A stretch of 64,000 bases of DNA from Merluccius polli (GCA_030340625.1 JAOPHQ010004839.1:328501-392500), one strand, 5' to 3'. Positions 51,119 to 63,725 are shown, numbered from the stretch's first letter. The notes: a model not told the origin generated them from the letters alone. Program-made: numbers and translations.

Positions 51119-54100
51119 ATCTCCCACCCTCATATTGCCAATTAGATATGATTTGCAGCCTGACCGAGGGTTATTGTGATGTGTGCTGTTTTGGCATTGT
51201 ATGGAAGATAGAGGTAACAAAATACACAATCAGGCAAATGGCCATTCAAACATATATTTGTCTTATCTTATCCAATGAATCTTACTTTTTAAGATTTTTG
51301 AAGATTTTCTCTGAAAGCGGTGGCAGCTAACTCATAATCACAGGTAAAAAAAAGTATACATATACTAATGTAACCTCATCATCTATACATGTGTTTGCAT
51401 CCTTTCCCAATCGTCATACGAAAGCAGCTACAACAAACAACAAACCGACGTCTGCATCGCTCATCTTTAGTTTTCAAGTTTATCTCTATATTATGAGGCA
51501 GTTATCTCAGGGAACCAGTGCTTTCTAATCTACTGTATGTTCAACCACTAGCATGGAATAAAAAGTGTGTGTGTGTGCGTCCATGCGTGGGTGTGTGTGT
51601 GTGTGTGTGTGTATGCAGCAGACAGAGGATATGGGCTATTCATCATACTCTAGCTTGGCCTGCCAGTGTGGTGTCACAGTCATACCACTCATAGATCACA
51701 CAGTCTCCCGTGCTGACCATCCATCACCCCCATTGTTTCCACCGCAGTGTTACCCACACACATACACGCACGCACGCATGAACACACAGACACACACATG
51801 CACACGCACAAATGCACATGCACATACTGTAACATGCATACGTGTATGTGTACGTGTGCACACACACACACATTTAGATGCTCTGATAATGTGCATACGA
51901 AATATGTTTATATACAGTATGTTCATACACCAGCATGGGTCAGATATGTTTATATACAGTATGTGTGTGTACATATTTGGGTCAATACACTTGTCTGTAT
52001 GCATTGGGTCTTGTTGTTGTGTGAGTTAAATGAGTGGTTATAGCAGAGTATAGTTATTTTTTGCATTTACCACTTGCTGTTGGACCTTGCACAGAACAGG
52101 CACAGTGGCGAATCTGTCAGTGGTTGTCAGTGTATGTGTCAGGCTGTGTATTTGGAATGCCTTCTTGTTGACTTGTACAAATCTCTGTCTGCTTTGCAGC
52201 CTGTCACAATGGCCAAGGTGTGAGGGAATACACACATAAATAATTGACTTCTGTAACAGAACACACACATGCACACACACACACATACATTCATGCATGT
52301 AAACACGCACACACACACGCAAACACAGACACACATGCAAACACACACACGAAACATGCATGCAAACACACACACAGAAAAGTTCCAGAGCATAATAATA
52401 AGCAGGTGACGAGTGTATGTCTTTCACATGTCTACTTAGGCTGAGCCACACAGCCAATACACATTGATTTGGTGCCATGTTGCATCACTCCACTCCACCA
52501 TAATGCAACAGGTCCCATCGCATACAAACACACACCACATACACACAGACACACACACACAAACACTTGCAGGCACCAACACACACGCACACACAATATT
52601 ACAGTAATGATAAATGGCAATATTTACATACCGTTAATAATGTATGGCTTCATCCCGAGACCACCTGTATCCGGGCAGCCCCACCCCCTCCCAAAACCAA
52701 AGACTTCATTAGGCATTTAAACATGTGAGAAAGCAGTCATGTCATACACCCCTAGAACCATAAGAATATCAACTCTATTATAACCATTATTAGCTAAATA
52801 AACACAATTCCAACCCAAACAAAAGAATGAGCAAGTAACAACAAGAGTTATGTATTTCATAACTATGCACATGCACAGCAATAGGGATCTTTTCCCTATA
52901 ACATAATGTGAAAGCTGAGACTCTGATTCCAACGGTTTAATCCAGATCACTCTGTGACCAAAACTATAGAGGCCAAACACCATCAAGAACAAACTTCTCT
53001 TTTTCTAGTAACAATCACAAATTATGTCTTATCTTTGTGGTTTTCATCATTAAAGTTGTGTTTGATCACTTAAAACCATCATTAACAGATAATCCAGTGG
53101 ACAACATTTTGAAACCTCTCAATCATGTTTCCAATCATGTAAGAGAGGGCTTCACAGAAAATAGGTCCACTGCTTTCAATCAGAGCACACTGTCTTTATC
53201 GCCATCTAGTGGCCGGATGGTGCAGCCGCGATGGTTGTGCTTGGTGTCATTCAACTCTATTGTCCCTGACCTTTCAATAGAGGGGTCAAATGTTAAAATT
53301 GAACAATGGGTTCTCGAGATATTCACCTGTCTGTGTGTCATCATGTTTGTATTGTCATTTTTGCATTGCTTTGGATTTATTGTTTTCATTTGGAGACTCT
53401 CTATCTCTCTCTTTGCTCTACTGCAATTTATTGGCATCAAATCCTGACCCAGGCCCTCATCAGATGTTGTGCTATGGCCCTATAATGCTACAGGGCTACC
53501 AACTGATAATGCAGGTGTTATTCACACTAAAACATTACATTTATTTCAGGTGGAAATGAAATCTACCATTTGTACAACTGTGTTCTAGTTTTATTCACTC
53601 TGATCCAGTAGCATCCACATTGATTATCACTTTCACAATAACCTCACTGGTGTTATCTTTCTGTTGGTACCAAGAACTTAAAAGCCAATAACTTAAAAGC
53701 CCTTGTAGTTGTGGAGATATTGTCTGTTAAGTTTGGGTATGTTATTTTCAGCAAAAACCTGAGAAATAGTGATGAAGACGCTATGATGAAGTAGGTTGTT
53801 GAGGCCCTTCAGCATTGTCCCTGTGGTTAGAGGTCATTTTATATTTTAAATGATACATGAACCATTTAAAAGGAACCCCGGCTATGTAGACTTGTAGGCC
53901 CTAATACGCCACTATTGTTCTCTTGTAGTAAAATATGTTGTTAGAAGCACATAAAATATTGCCATTTCTTTAAAAAAGATATAATAAAGTACATATTTTG
54001 ACCTACGTACGCCGCCATGTAATCCGCGCGCAATGCACTATGGGATCGATGACGTAGAATGGTTGCGCTTGGTAGAATAGCTATTGACGTTAGTGCTTGT

Positions 54101-54143
54101 TTACCCGCGTAGTTAGAGTAAAAGTTTTTAAGAGTTAAGTAAA

Positions 54144-54468
54144 ATGCCACATTTGTGCTGCTTTTGGGTGCGACTTCCAGTCAAAAGGCAACAAGGGGAG
54201 TGATGTGAGTTTACACCGCTTTCCTACTGACAAGAAGATGAGAAAGAAGTGGGAAGATGCCTGTGGACGGACACAATTTCCACAAGATCCGCGGCTGTGT
54301 TCACAACATTTTTCTCCCGACGCATTTGAGGCTTTTAGTCGACCACAACTGCTGAAAGAGCTCGTCGGAGCGGCTGGGTATAAACGAAGACTACAATCAA
54401 ATGCTTTCCCAACAATTTTCTCACATAAGGAGCCTAAACGTATACCTAAACCTATAGCATCATTATAA
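54144..54468 (+). pseudogene. THAP-domain zinc finger fragment, frameshifted
   Basis: Begins MPHLCC; after a net two-base loss at about 54160 the homology continues in another frame as AFGCDFQSKGNKGSDV, SLHRFPTDKKMRKKWEDACG, LCSQHF and NAFPTIF. This is the THAP C2CH pattern: Cys-x4-Cys near the start, then Cys-x2-His, with the conserved HRFP, W and (A)FPTIF marks. The frame ends at 54468 just after the domain, so no transposase or other effector follows. It lies in the left half of the TTAA-flanked element, behind a CpG- and CRE-like stretch (GATGACGTAG at about 54049) that could be its promoter. Confidence 0.8.
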
Positions 54469-54853
54469 CACAACGGTTATGGAAAATAGAACGACAGTAC
54501 ATTGAATTAAATTGCAATGAAGTTACAAACGATCCGCAACATTAAGAGAATAGGCTCCGAAACAGATAAACAGGGGCCGGGATCCCACCTCCCTCACTTT
54601 CATTGCGCCGTTAGACTCCTTGGTCCGTGTTTCAAGACGGGTCGGGTGGGTAGCCGACATCGCCGCCGACCCCTTGCGCCAGTTGTACGTGTCTATGATT
54701 GTGATTATGTCTATGATTGTGATTGTCTATGATTATACACATATGATGTGCACACCAGCATTTTTTTACATCCACATTGGCTTTAAAAAGTTGTTTAAAC
54801 ATTGCAAGACATTAAAGTGCTCATGATGAAATGCATTAAAATGTTTTAAATGT

Positions 54854-55053
54854 TTAATTGAAATCTCTCCATGATTCATCTACTTCTGTATCATCAATAT
54901 CTACATCCTCAAACCCTGTATAGATTCCACTTGGTTCTGGGTAGACATTTCTTATTTTGGTAACTGCACATGCAGGAATGACTGCGGATTCTTCTCCCTA
55001 GTCTGCCATGCATCCACCATGTAAACTGCCGATATGAGGCATATCTGTAAGAC
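54854..55053 (-). pseudogene. P2X7 cytoplasmic-tail-like C-terminal exon, frameshifted
   Basis: On the minus strand an acceptor-like TTGCAG precedes codons for YRYASYRQFTWWMHGRLG, then after a frame change near 54995 comes SAVIPACAVTKIRNVYPEPS and GIYTGFEDVD, ending in a stop at 54854-54856. This matches the C-terminal pattern of P2X7-type cytoplasmic (ballast) domains, (Y)R.F..W..GRLG...R.VIP.C.V..IR..(F/Y)P...G.Y.GF, found in many fish and invertebrate standalone proteins. No upstream exons or channel part were found. The convergent placement with the THAP fragment, both inside TTAA-flanked inverted repeats, suggests it travels with the element. Confidence 0.65.
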
Positions 55054-55987
55054 CTGCAACCAGAGCATTCATCTTTTTAATACTTAACATTAACTTTTGT
55101 GGGTTTTCATCTGAGGACTTGAGTTACTGATTGAAGCTAATAGATAAACAACAAACATCCTACTATTGATATAGAAAAATAACATGGTCTTTCTATAGAT
55201 ATGTCAACAAATGTATACATGTGCAAAATAAGGTAGGCTATCTAATAAGGCGGGACCACTGAGCAATCTGGACAGCTCCGTAGCTGCTCTTAGCTGACCG
55301 GCAGGAGGATCAGCAACCCGGACAGCGCCGCCGGCTATCGAGCTTTGAGGCTACCTATTGTGACCCGGTTCCGATTGGGAAGGGCAGCACTCTCCCGGTC
55401 GTGGAGGCTGTTTCGCTCGGGTTCAAATTGAAAAGGCTGAATAGATTACATGTTTATGTCGCTGTATAGTCTCAACCAGAGCCGTATATTGGGAAAATAA
55501 TAAGTTCGCTAGTCTCAACAGGGTTTCCGAAGCCGGCAAGTGCAACCATATGACGTCACTACCCAGACGTTAACAACAATGGCGGCCTACGAGTTAAACT
55601 ATTTTTTACACATTTTATAAAAACGAAGACATTAAGACGGTTTTTTATATCACTTTATAATAATTGATACTAACATTTATCTTTTAAGAACTACAAGTCG
55701 ACATAGCCAGGGTTCCCTTTAAGTCTCCAAAAATCAGAAGGAAACAAATAGGGCTGGTTGCTGGTTGTTCTGACCAGCTATAAAGTGTTAGTAGAGAAAT
55801 AACTTTAAACGCACCGTCGTATGTGTGTCCTCTCAGACTGCCTAGTGTACCAGGTTGACAAATATGGCTCCATACTGTTCAGCTCCTTAGGTATTACGCA
55901 GACTCTCTAGCTGTCTATCAAACAACACAGTAGCACTTCAAATCAAATGTATTATTTGATGCTGAAGTATCCATCTGTCGGTCTTGT

Positions 55988-56225
55988 TAAAGTTCAAGTT
56001 CTTTATTTGTCAAATGCACAACAAAAAACACTTAGTAGCAGTCATTCTTGAGTTTCGAGCTCTCCTAAACAATGCAGGTAAGTAAGAATCAACAAGTCAA
56101 ATTCAAAAATCAAAGTAAGTAAGAAAATCAACAATAAAAAAATTATAAAAGTGTAAATAAAAGCTACATACTGTATATGTACAATGGATACTATATATTG
56201 TGCAGTAGAACTGTACAGTGTCTGT
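55988..56225. repeat. Dispersed fish repeat (TTCAAGTTCTTTATTTGTCA type)
   Basis: The opening TTCAAGTTCTTTATTTGTCA with TCGAGCTCTCCTAAACAATG downstream is a pattern I recognise as a common interspersed fish repeat, probably a retroelement 3' end. No coding remnant here; the class is inferred. Confidence 0.4.
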
Positions 56226-58181
56226 CTATCTGTCTTCATGTTCCCTGTCTGTTTATGTAATCCAGTAGTGTTCCTTCGCCATTTCTCTCAGCTCCCATCG
56301 CTTGCATCACTCAAGAGCTGTCCCTGTAGGCGCACACAGCACTGCATACAACATACAGTGAGCTAGCTTAGTATTAATTATTCTTCCCTCTGCTTATTAA
56401 ACCAATGCATTACTCATATCTACATACACTCACAGACTCATCACACACACACACACACACATGTGCACGCACATGCACGCATGCATGCACACAAACACAT
56501 ATATGCATTTATATATATCTTGCCACAGACAGCCATGCTAGTAAAGGTTTGATGGTGATAGTTTGGATTGGCTAGATTTTACTTTGATCTCATTTGGTTG
56601 TCAAACTCTGAGCTCAAAGGTAACAAAAAATCTGTTTTAATACAGACATCAGTATGTATATTATCTCTGTGTTATCCTTGGATACCGTGGAATTCATATA
56701 ACATGTGAATCATGATAATGCAATTATCTTCAGAAATCAGCAATTCTTAACCTGCCGTAACTATTATACAGAGAGAGTAGTGACTGGCTGTAAAAAGAAA
56801 AATCGACACAAATATTCTCCTTTTTGAACTCTGCTGGAGAAGGAGAGAAGAAAGGGATGGAAAGAGCACATTTGAGATCGATGGAGAAGAAACCCGCATG
56901 TGAGATTAATAGAGTGCTGTTGGGACACGTGGGCATTTTGAAAGTCACGGGAGAGAGACAGAGATGTCTATTGAATCAATGAAAAGACCCCTCTGCAGGA
57001 GAGAAATGTTGTCCTCACCACACTCAACGGCTTGAGCGGAAAGTAAAAAGACAGAAGGAGAGAGATTGATAGTGTGGTGAAGATCCCGATTCAATTTCAC
57101 TTCCCCTCTTACCATGACTATTATTCTGGGGTGAAGCTAGAGTGGCTTTTAGCCTGCGCCGGCTAACGTACAACACGAAGGGACAATGTGCGGTGTGACC
57201 GAGAGGCCATCAGGAGGAGCCCAGCGTGCGCGTGAGGCGCACGGACGGAAGAGCAACGGTTTCGGTTCTCCAGTACTATTAGCCAACTCACTCTGTATCC
57301 TTTTACCATGAGGAAGATCGACAGCTCATTACTCCAATCTGTTTCCCCCCTCCAACAGATTACGTAAGCAACATGTACAGTAACGCCATAAACCTTTTCC
57401 TCCAAAAAGATGAAACATCATCTACAGTAACTAACTCCACGAAACCTTTCCTAAATATGATTTAAATGATTCCCCATCCACCTTGTATTCTCCCAGTTCT
57501 AAAACCCCATATATACGGTCTACACACGACATTGTGCATCCCCCCTGAATCATGAATGAATAGAGCCTGTGCTCATATGCTGTAGTGGAGTCAGGAAGGA
57601 AAGAGGATCATAGCAAGTGCACAATGTGCTGCTCACATTGTGGAGCAATATCCCCTATCATTAATAATATATATTACTACATATATATACTACACACATA
57701 CAACAACTGCAAAGAAAATGAGAATGAAATTCCATAGGCTGTTTAGTTTTTTTTACTTAGAATTAAAATACAGGTTGATTCACTGACCGTGTCTTATGAG
57801 TATGTTGGCCATTGTTGTATATTGAATCCTGATATACAGTATACAGATTCAGCATTGTTGTTTATTTTCATGGTAGACTATACATTAAATGTGTGGAGAC
57901 CATGCACTCAGCCAATCAGAATAAATGTCCAATTCAACCACACCCTACAGGTCGGTGACGGAGAAGGTTGGCTGAGCAATCATCATGTTTGCCATGATTG
58001 TTTTTCAGGAGTAGATTGGAGTAGCAGCTGCACTGCTTTACATAGACCCATACATCTTGATGATTCAGCAACACCAAATCTCAGATATGCGCAAAGGAAA
58101 TGAACACAACTATTTCAAACACACACTCTCTCTCCCTTTCTCTCTCCTTTTCTCTCTCCCTCTCTCTCACTCTCACTCTCA

Positions 58182-58183
58182 CT

Positions 58184-58264
<81 letters not shown>
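58182..58264. repeat. (CA)n microsatellite with TC-rich lead
   Basis: About 41 CA units preceded by CTCTCT/CTCACT tracts from 58124. Confidence 0.96.
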
Positions 58265-58266
<2 letters not shown>

Positions 58267-58302
58267 AGAACAAAATATACCTTTGATCACTATGAAAATA
58301 AA

Positions 58303-58503
58303 TGACAACATTATGGAAAGGATCCCTACAGAGAAATAAAAGATCCGGTCTGTTGTTGTGTCCAACCAAGTCTCGCCAAGGAGAAGTCTCGCTCTGGACT
58401 CTCCTTTGCGAGATTTAGACACAACAACAAACAGACCAGATCAAGCGAAAGGTAAAGACAAAGGTTTTATTTCTCTGTAGGGATCCTTTCCATAATGTTG
58501 TCA
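58303..58503. mobile_element. Nested fold-back (hairpin) element
   Basis: The outer arms are 39 bp and identical (58303-58341 and 58465-58503; TGACAACATTATGGAAAGGA and on). A second inverted pair lies inside (58347 to 58437; GGTCTGTTGTTGTGTC outer edge). The whole 201 bp can fold into a two-tier hairpin. No flanking duplication was identified. Confidence 0.7.
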
Positions 58504-58896
58504 GACATTTATAATAACAACCTGAGCCTGTCAGTGGCAAAAAAAACACTTTTAGAGGACATACAATGACGGGGTGCTAATGCCCTATAGTTTTACATTG
58601 CTGCCTGTTTCGTGGCTGATGGCTGAAGCCCTCTTGCTAAATACTGGACCAATTGCAAAAATTGTTGTCCGCAATAGATCCTGAGACCCAAAATAATGGG
58701 AAAATAGGGTTCATGTTGAAAAATCCTGAAGTTATCCTTTAACTAATAATAACAACCGAAAATATCTATAATAAAAAAAACAATTATTATTAATTAACCA
58801 ATAATATGCACTGGTCCAGGCCATGTATTCTGAACCACCAGGGAGCTGAAACAACAGCAAATTACAATGTCAGCAACACTGAGGAACCCCCCCCCC

Positions 58897-58897
<1 letters not shown>

Positions 58898-58974
<77 letters not shown>
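58898..58974. repeat. Poly-C plus (AC)n microsatellite
   Basis: A C-run of about 12 (58887-58898) followed by about 38 AC units; the same C-run/AC order is seen at 10171-10220. Confidence 0.95.
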
Positions 58975-58976
<2 letters not shown>

Positions 58977-60180
58977 TTAACTGCTGCATTGGTATTGCAT
59001 AAACATAACAGCCTGGCTTTGACTTCTCTTTTAATCTAAACAGGAGCCTGCCAACCTTTGGCTTGTTTAATTTCTGTTAATTTTCGTGGAGGCTTGTGGC
59101 TCTCACAATTCACCTTCCTTTCCAGCCCTGGTCCTCCTGACTGGCGGTCTGAAGACGGCAACAGCTGCTCCATGATCAAATCAGCAGCAGCACCAACCGG
59201 AGAATCATTCAACCGTTTAGTAAAATGGCTCGGCCCCATCTGAAATTGAACACTTAATTTGTGTTTAGTAATGCAATGATTGCATCCTCTCTAGAAAAAA
59301 AAAAAAAATATATATATATATATATTAAAAAACATATTCAACATATATAAAACATATTTGGCATACCATATTGTTTTTGGCATACCATATTTGGTGGAAT
59401 TGTACTACATTTATGTCCCTCACGTAAAAATAATTGTTCTTTAATCTCAAATGCAGACTTATATATTTGCTTTATTCACCATATGGTCCTCATGGCCCAT
59501 ATGGTCAATTAAAGACAGCTTTGCCTATTTAAATCAATGCAAGGATAATGTTTCTGCCAAATAATACAAATCAACTACACCCATAAACTGGCTCTAGAAG
59601 CCAGCAACTCTTGTGCAGCTGTTTAGCTCAACTTATGTAAGGTGATGTTGTGCCAAGTGTTTGCTACTTAAAAAGACAATTAGCATTTATTTATGATCTG
59701 AGAATGTAAAAACAACACATTTCCACATTTAACTAAGCAAGAGAAAAACGGGCATATATAATACACATTTAATTTTAATAATTGTGTATTTCCAAATTGC
59801 AGAGTTTGTTTCAAACAAACTCTGCGCAAAACGGTTCTGCTAACAGAGCGGTTTTTTTTGTTTTTTTTTGTATGACATAAGATGGTAAATAAATGATGAA
59901 ACATTTCTTCTGAAACCTAAAGCTATCTCAAAATGCAATGCTAATCCGCTTTGCAGAACAGTAAAAAAACACTAACACCTGTGCAAAATAAAACACTTGA
60001 ATGGCTATTAAGAACGATAATGATGACGACGTCCTCCCACACAGAGTACATCTAAGAGGCTGTGTTAGCTGAAAGCTACGATTTGCTACGTATGATTTCC
60101 TACCATGTGTGCCTCCAGCTGCTCATGGCGCAGGGCAGTATAGACCCACGTGGAGCGTAACGTTAATGACGGTCCGCTCC

Positions 60181-60416
60181 CAGGGCCGGCGCTAGGCATA
60201 GGCGACATAGGCGGTCGCCTAGGGCGCCATGTGGCGCCCGTAGGTCGTAGGTCCGACGCCCCCCCCCCCCCCCCCCCCCCCCCGTTGACAATCGCGCGCT
60301 AGCACCCCCCCCCTCGCTCAACAATCGCGCAACCGAAATGTTCTGCCAGCACCCCCCCCCCCACACACACACACACAATCTCGCCTAGGGCGGCAATTTA
60401 CCTAGCGCCGGGCCTG
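60181..60416. mobile_element. Non-autonomous hAT element with perfect 8-bp target duplication
   Basis: TCCGCTCC flanks both sides (60173-60180 and 60417-60424). The termini CAGGGCCGGCGCTAGGCATA and CCTAGCGCCGGGCCTG are inverted repeats. A second inner pair, GTCGCCTAGGGCG and CTCGCCTAGGGCG-type, follows. The interior is unusually C-rich (runs of about 22, 9 and 10 cytosines) with ATCGCGCG blocks shared with the element at 19900-20221. No coding sequence. The sharp duplication argues for fairly recent insertion. Confidence 0.9.
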
Positions 60417-60559
60417 TCCGCTCCCGTTAGGTAAAGCAGTGCACCAGTACAGACACAACCAGCCCAGTAAATATGCAGTGGCCCTGCTGGTGCTGCAACA
60501 GACATGAACAGAACTGACCTCATGTTGCCATGACAGGAACAGGTATTTTTCTATTTTTC

Positions 60560-60765
60560 ATAGCCTACAGTAGAAAACAATAGGTTTTCTGTGTTAATTT
60601 CGGAACTGTCAAATAAAGGTTTCATGTTAGCCAATAAACCGTAAATATGTTTTACTATCACAGGGTTAGTTAAAAACATATTTACGGTTTATTGGCTAAC
60701 ATGACACGTTTACTTGACAGTTCCGAATGAACACAGAAAACCTATTGTTTTCTACTGTAGGCTAT
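60560..60765. mobile_element. Fold-back element, ~93-bp arms
   Basis: The left arm begins ATAGCCTACAGTAGAAAACA (60560) and the right arm ends with its reverse complement (60765). The arms are about 93 bp with a handful of differences, separated by a loop of about 20 bases around CACAGGGTTAG. Confidence 0.8.
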
Positions 60766-61284
60766 TTAAGTTTATATATCTATATCCATATATAAACATG
60801 TTATTTTTTGGTTTTATCTATGGAACATTTGAAGACAGAGTCAAAAACGACCATTTCAACAGTTGTGAAGCTCTATTCTGGTCGATTAGCACTCCCAGTC
60901 CAACGCTAACATCATGTCCCTTATCCCCCAAATGGCAAATGTGTTTTCATTTAATTTCAGGGTTAGCCAAGTACACTACAGGGAAGGAGAAATTGAAATT
61001 GCAAATGAAACTTTGGCCTCGCTTTGTGAACAGCTACAGGTTCAACACTGGAACATCTTCCACAGAGCTCATTTAATACATTATGCATCGTGTCAGCCCT
61101 TCCATCCACACTTCAGCCTTGAATTCATTTTATGTCAGAGAGATGTCTATGCTATGGTTCAGTAGGACTTGGGCAGAGTATGCTACTTTGTGGACAGCGA
61201 ACACTTCAAATGTAACAAGTGCAAGTAGCATAATGCACAATTCTAGCATGGAAGTCTCTGTGGAGTCTCTGTATATGTCTGTCC

Positions 61285-61480
61285 TTTTTGATTTTCTCTA
61301 CAACCGTTTATCCGATCGACTTCACACTTGGCGGGTGTATTGCTGAGGAAGTGTATTGTCGTGTTTGAAGTTGTTTGGATGAGCAGTTCTCGAAAAGGCT
61401 GCAAGCAGCGACACCGGAGGCCAAGCAATTGGCGCCCGTTCCAAACAGGAACGCTTGGAGCGGGCGCTGCATGATGAAAG
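61285..61480. repeat. Dispersed fish repeat (CACTTGGCGGGTGT type)
   Basis: The run with CTACAACCGTTTATCCGATC, CACTTGGCGGGTGTATTGCT and GTTTGGATGAGCAGTTCTCG is a pattern I recognise from many fish loci. Class unknown; no gene. Confidence 0.4.
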
Positions 61481-63130
61481 CTAAAAACAGGGTGAGGGGT
61501 GCTGAACGAGGGTGCGTGTGTGTTTCTTGAGACAAGAGCAGCATCTCTATTATTTGAGTATTTGTGAAACATCAGATACAGGCTCAAGAAGAGCTTTTTT
61601 TTCCCAACACACGCAATCAACATAATTAATCACTATACTTAAACTAATATAGTTCATCGCATCTTTCATAATTTCATAATTTGTTATTTTTCATTAAATA
61701 TGTATTGAATTGTATTCATTAACTAATTAGTTTTATTTATTTAATCTATTCTTCAATTTTATGTTTCATTTTTATTTTGTTTTGTGCGAATGCATGAAAG
61801 GAAAAAAACAATGCCACTGCACTATGCATTGCATTTGGCAAATAAAACAGGTTGCATCTTGAATCCTGAAGATTGCCAACACTGCCAACACATTTGTCAG
61901 GTGGAGTGATGGGTGGAGAGCAGCCAAAGCCCTCGTCCCAAGACCGACTCCCTCACTAAGAAGTTCAGACAGCAGCAGGGAGAACAGCCCTTAGCGGCAG
62001 GAATACAGAAAAGTTGTACACAGCAAACAACCACAACAACAACAGTGGATACCTAATGGTCTGGAAAAGTAAACCAGTGTTAACATTTACCAATTCTAAA
62101 TAGTTTGCTCATTATGCAGCTTATTCCTAGAAAGACAACAACTGAAAGAAAAATAACATAACAGAATGAATAAAATAATAGGTATTTTACTTAAAATGTC
62201 AATTCACATTGACATTTTGAAATTGTGCTAAATTAAATTCTGGGGTTTGGGGATTATGAAAATTTACATAATCCCCACACCGCAGAATTGTATTTAGTAA
62301 AGTAGTGGATAAGGGTGAATACATTCATTTTTGCAGAGGAATGTCTGTGAAAAGAGGGGTGGATGAGAGCAGGACAACTGTGTTTGGCCTCATAATATTT
62401 TAATAGCATGAATCTGGATCGTCCGTGCAGTAAGGTGAGAACCTGCACTCAAAATGCCCCAAGTGTTATGCAATAATGTGGCTGCTGTGTTTTGTATTAC
62501 AAGCTGGAGTTATTTGTAACTGAAAACCTGTCAGGCTAGACTGCAAGACAATAAAACAGTACTATAAATGTGTAAATGAGTGTTTGTGTTTTGGGCCGTG
62601 TCTGCGTCTAAATGTCTCTTCAAAGAGATGAAGATGAAGAGATGCGCCTGAAAGAAAGAGACAAAATGAGAGATACACCAAAAACATGTTAAGAGCACAA
62701 TGCAGGTGTGACGGATGACAGAAAAGGTACCTGAATGCAAAGACAGCCCTAATCAAAATATGAATTTCATTCTTTTGTCATAGTGTATGATAATATGAGA
62801 CATTGTGTCGTATGTCTTGTCCTGTGTCTCATATACATGAATAGTTTGCTGATAGATGAACAGTTCAGGGAAGCATGAATGATGAAGCTGCTTTATCTTA
62901 ACACGCTGGTCACGAGTGCAGACCACACCTTCAAAAGTACGCAGTGAAGTTAGTTTATTGATAAGGAGTATGTTGTGAGCACTGGGAGGACATCTTGCGG
63001 TCTTGCACTCGATGTACGAATACCACTTCTGGACTTTGATATTTAGATAGAAGGGAGGAGATGGGGTGGAGTAACAGGCGTGGACTTGTACATTTTTTAT
63101 GTAAATGTATACAGAAAACAGCACCATCGG

Positions 63131-63233
<103 letters not shown>

Positions 63234-63390
63234 TTGTCTTTGAGTTTGAAAAAAATGGGTTGGGAGTGGTCATTTCTGGTCCAGTCTTATATTATTATCT
63301 AAACAAAAAAAAAAGAAATATATATATATATATATATATATATATTTCTTTTTTTTTGTATATATGTATATTTGTTGTATATATACATAG

Positions 63391-63421
<31 letters not shown>

Positions 63422-63725
63422 GATTGAGTGAGAATGAGTCTTCCCATGTGTTTATCAATAACCTTTTACAATAAAAACTAAAGTAGGAGCTATTTATCAG
63501 CAGCCCTATATTATTCTATAGGGCTACAGTCGATATTACTCTGTTATAGAGTCAAACATCCTCGGCTATAATGGATCCTGTTCCATCAATATGATTATTC
63601 TCAGGCAGAAGTACTCGCCGGCAACTTCTGTCAATCCAGTCAGGGGGATAAATCAAAGGCACTGCTAAATTTAGCTCTGACAGAATTAGTGAGACATTCT
63701 GTAGTATAACGGTGGCGGCCGGGTG

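Larger units (their letters stand above)
48520..53860. other. Intergenic stretch without recognisable genes
   Basis: Holds one CTCF-like site (49026), a (TC)n block at 51001-51118, CA/CG-alternating DNA at 51745-51870 and 52258-52595, and a second CTCF-like core on the minus strand at 53198-53212 (CCACTAGATGGCGAT, one mismatch). The open frames are products of these simple repeats or short random frames. Confidence 0.6.
53870..55718. mobile_element. Kolobok-like transposon with TTAA flanks, THAP and P2X7-tail fragments
   Basis: TTAA flanks both ends (53866-53869 and 55719-55722). The inverted termini agree at 28 of 31 positions counting TTAA: left TTAAAAGGAACCCCGGCTAT, right (reverse complement) TTAAAGGGAACCCTGGCTAT, both continuing GT.GACTTGTAG. 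As I recall, Kolobok elements and the related Xenopus T2 MITEs insert at TTAA, begin TTAAAGGRR, and have transposases that can carry a THAP zinc finger. Inside are a THAP fragment (plus strand), a P2X7-cytoplasmic-tail-like fragment (minus strand, convergent) and a CpG-containing block near 55540-55600 with TGACGTCA. No DDE catalytic domain was found in 1849 bp, so it is non-autonomous or internally deleted. Confidence 0.75.

Noticed and set aside
51745..52600. CA/CG-alternating stretch as a coding or Z-DNA regulatory block
   Set aside because: It is degenerate microsatellite DNA; Z-form potential alone does not support a function.
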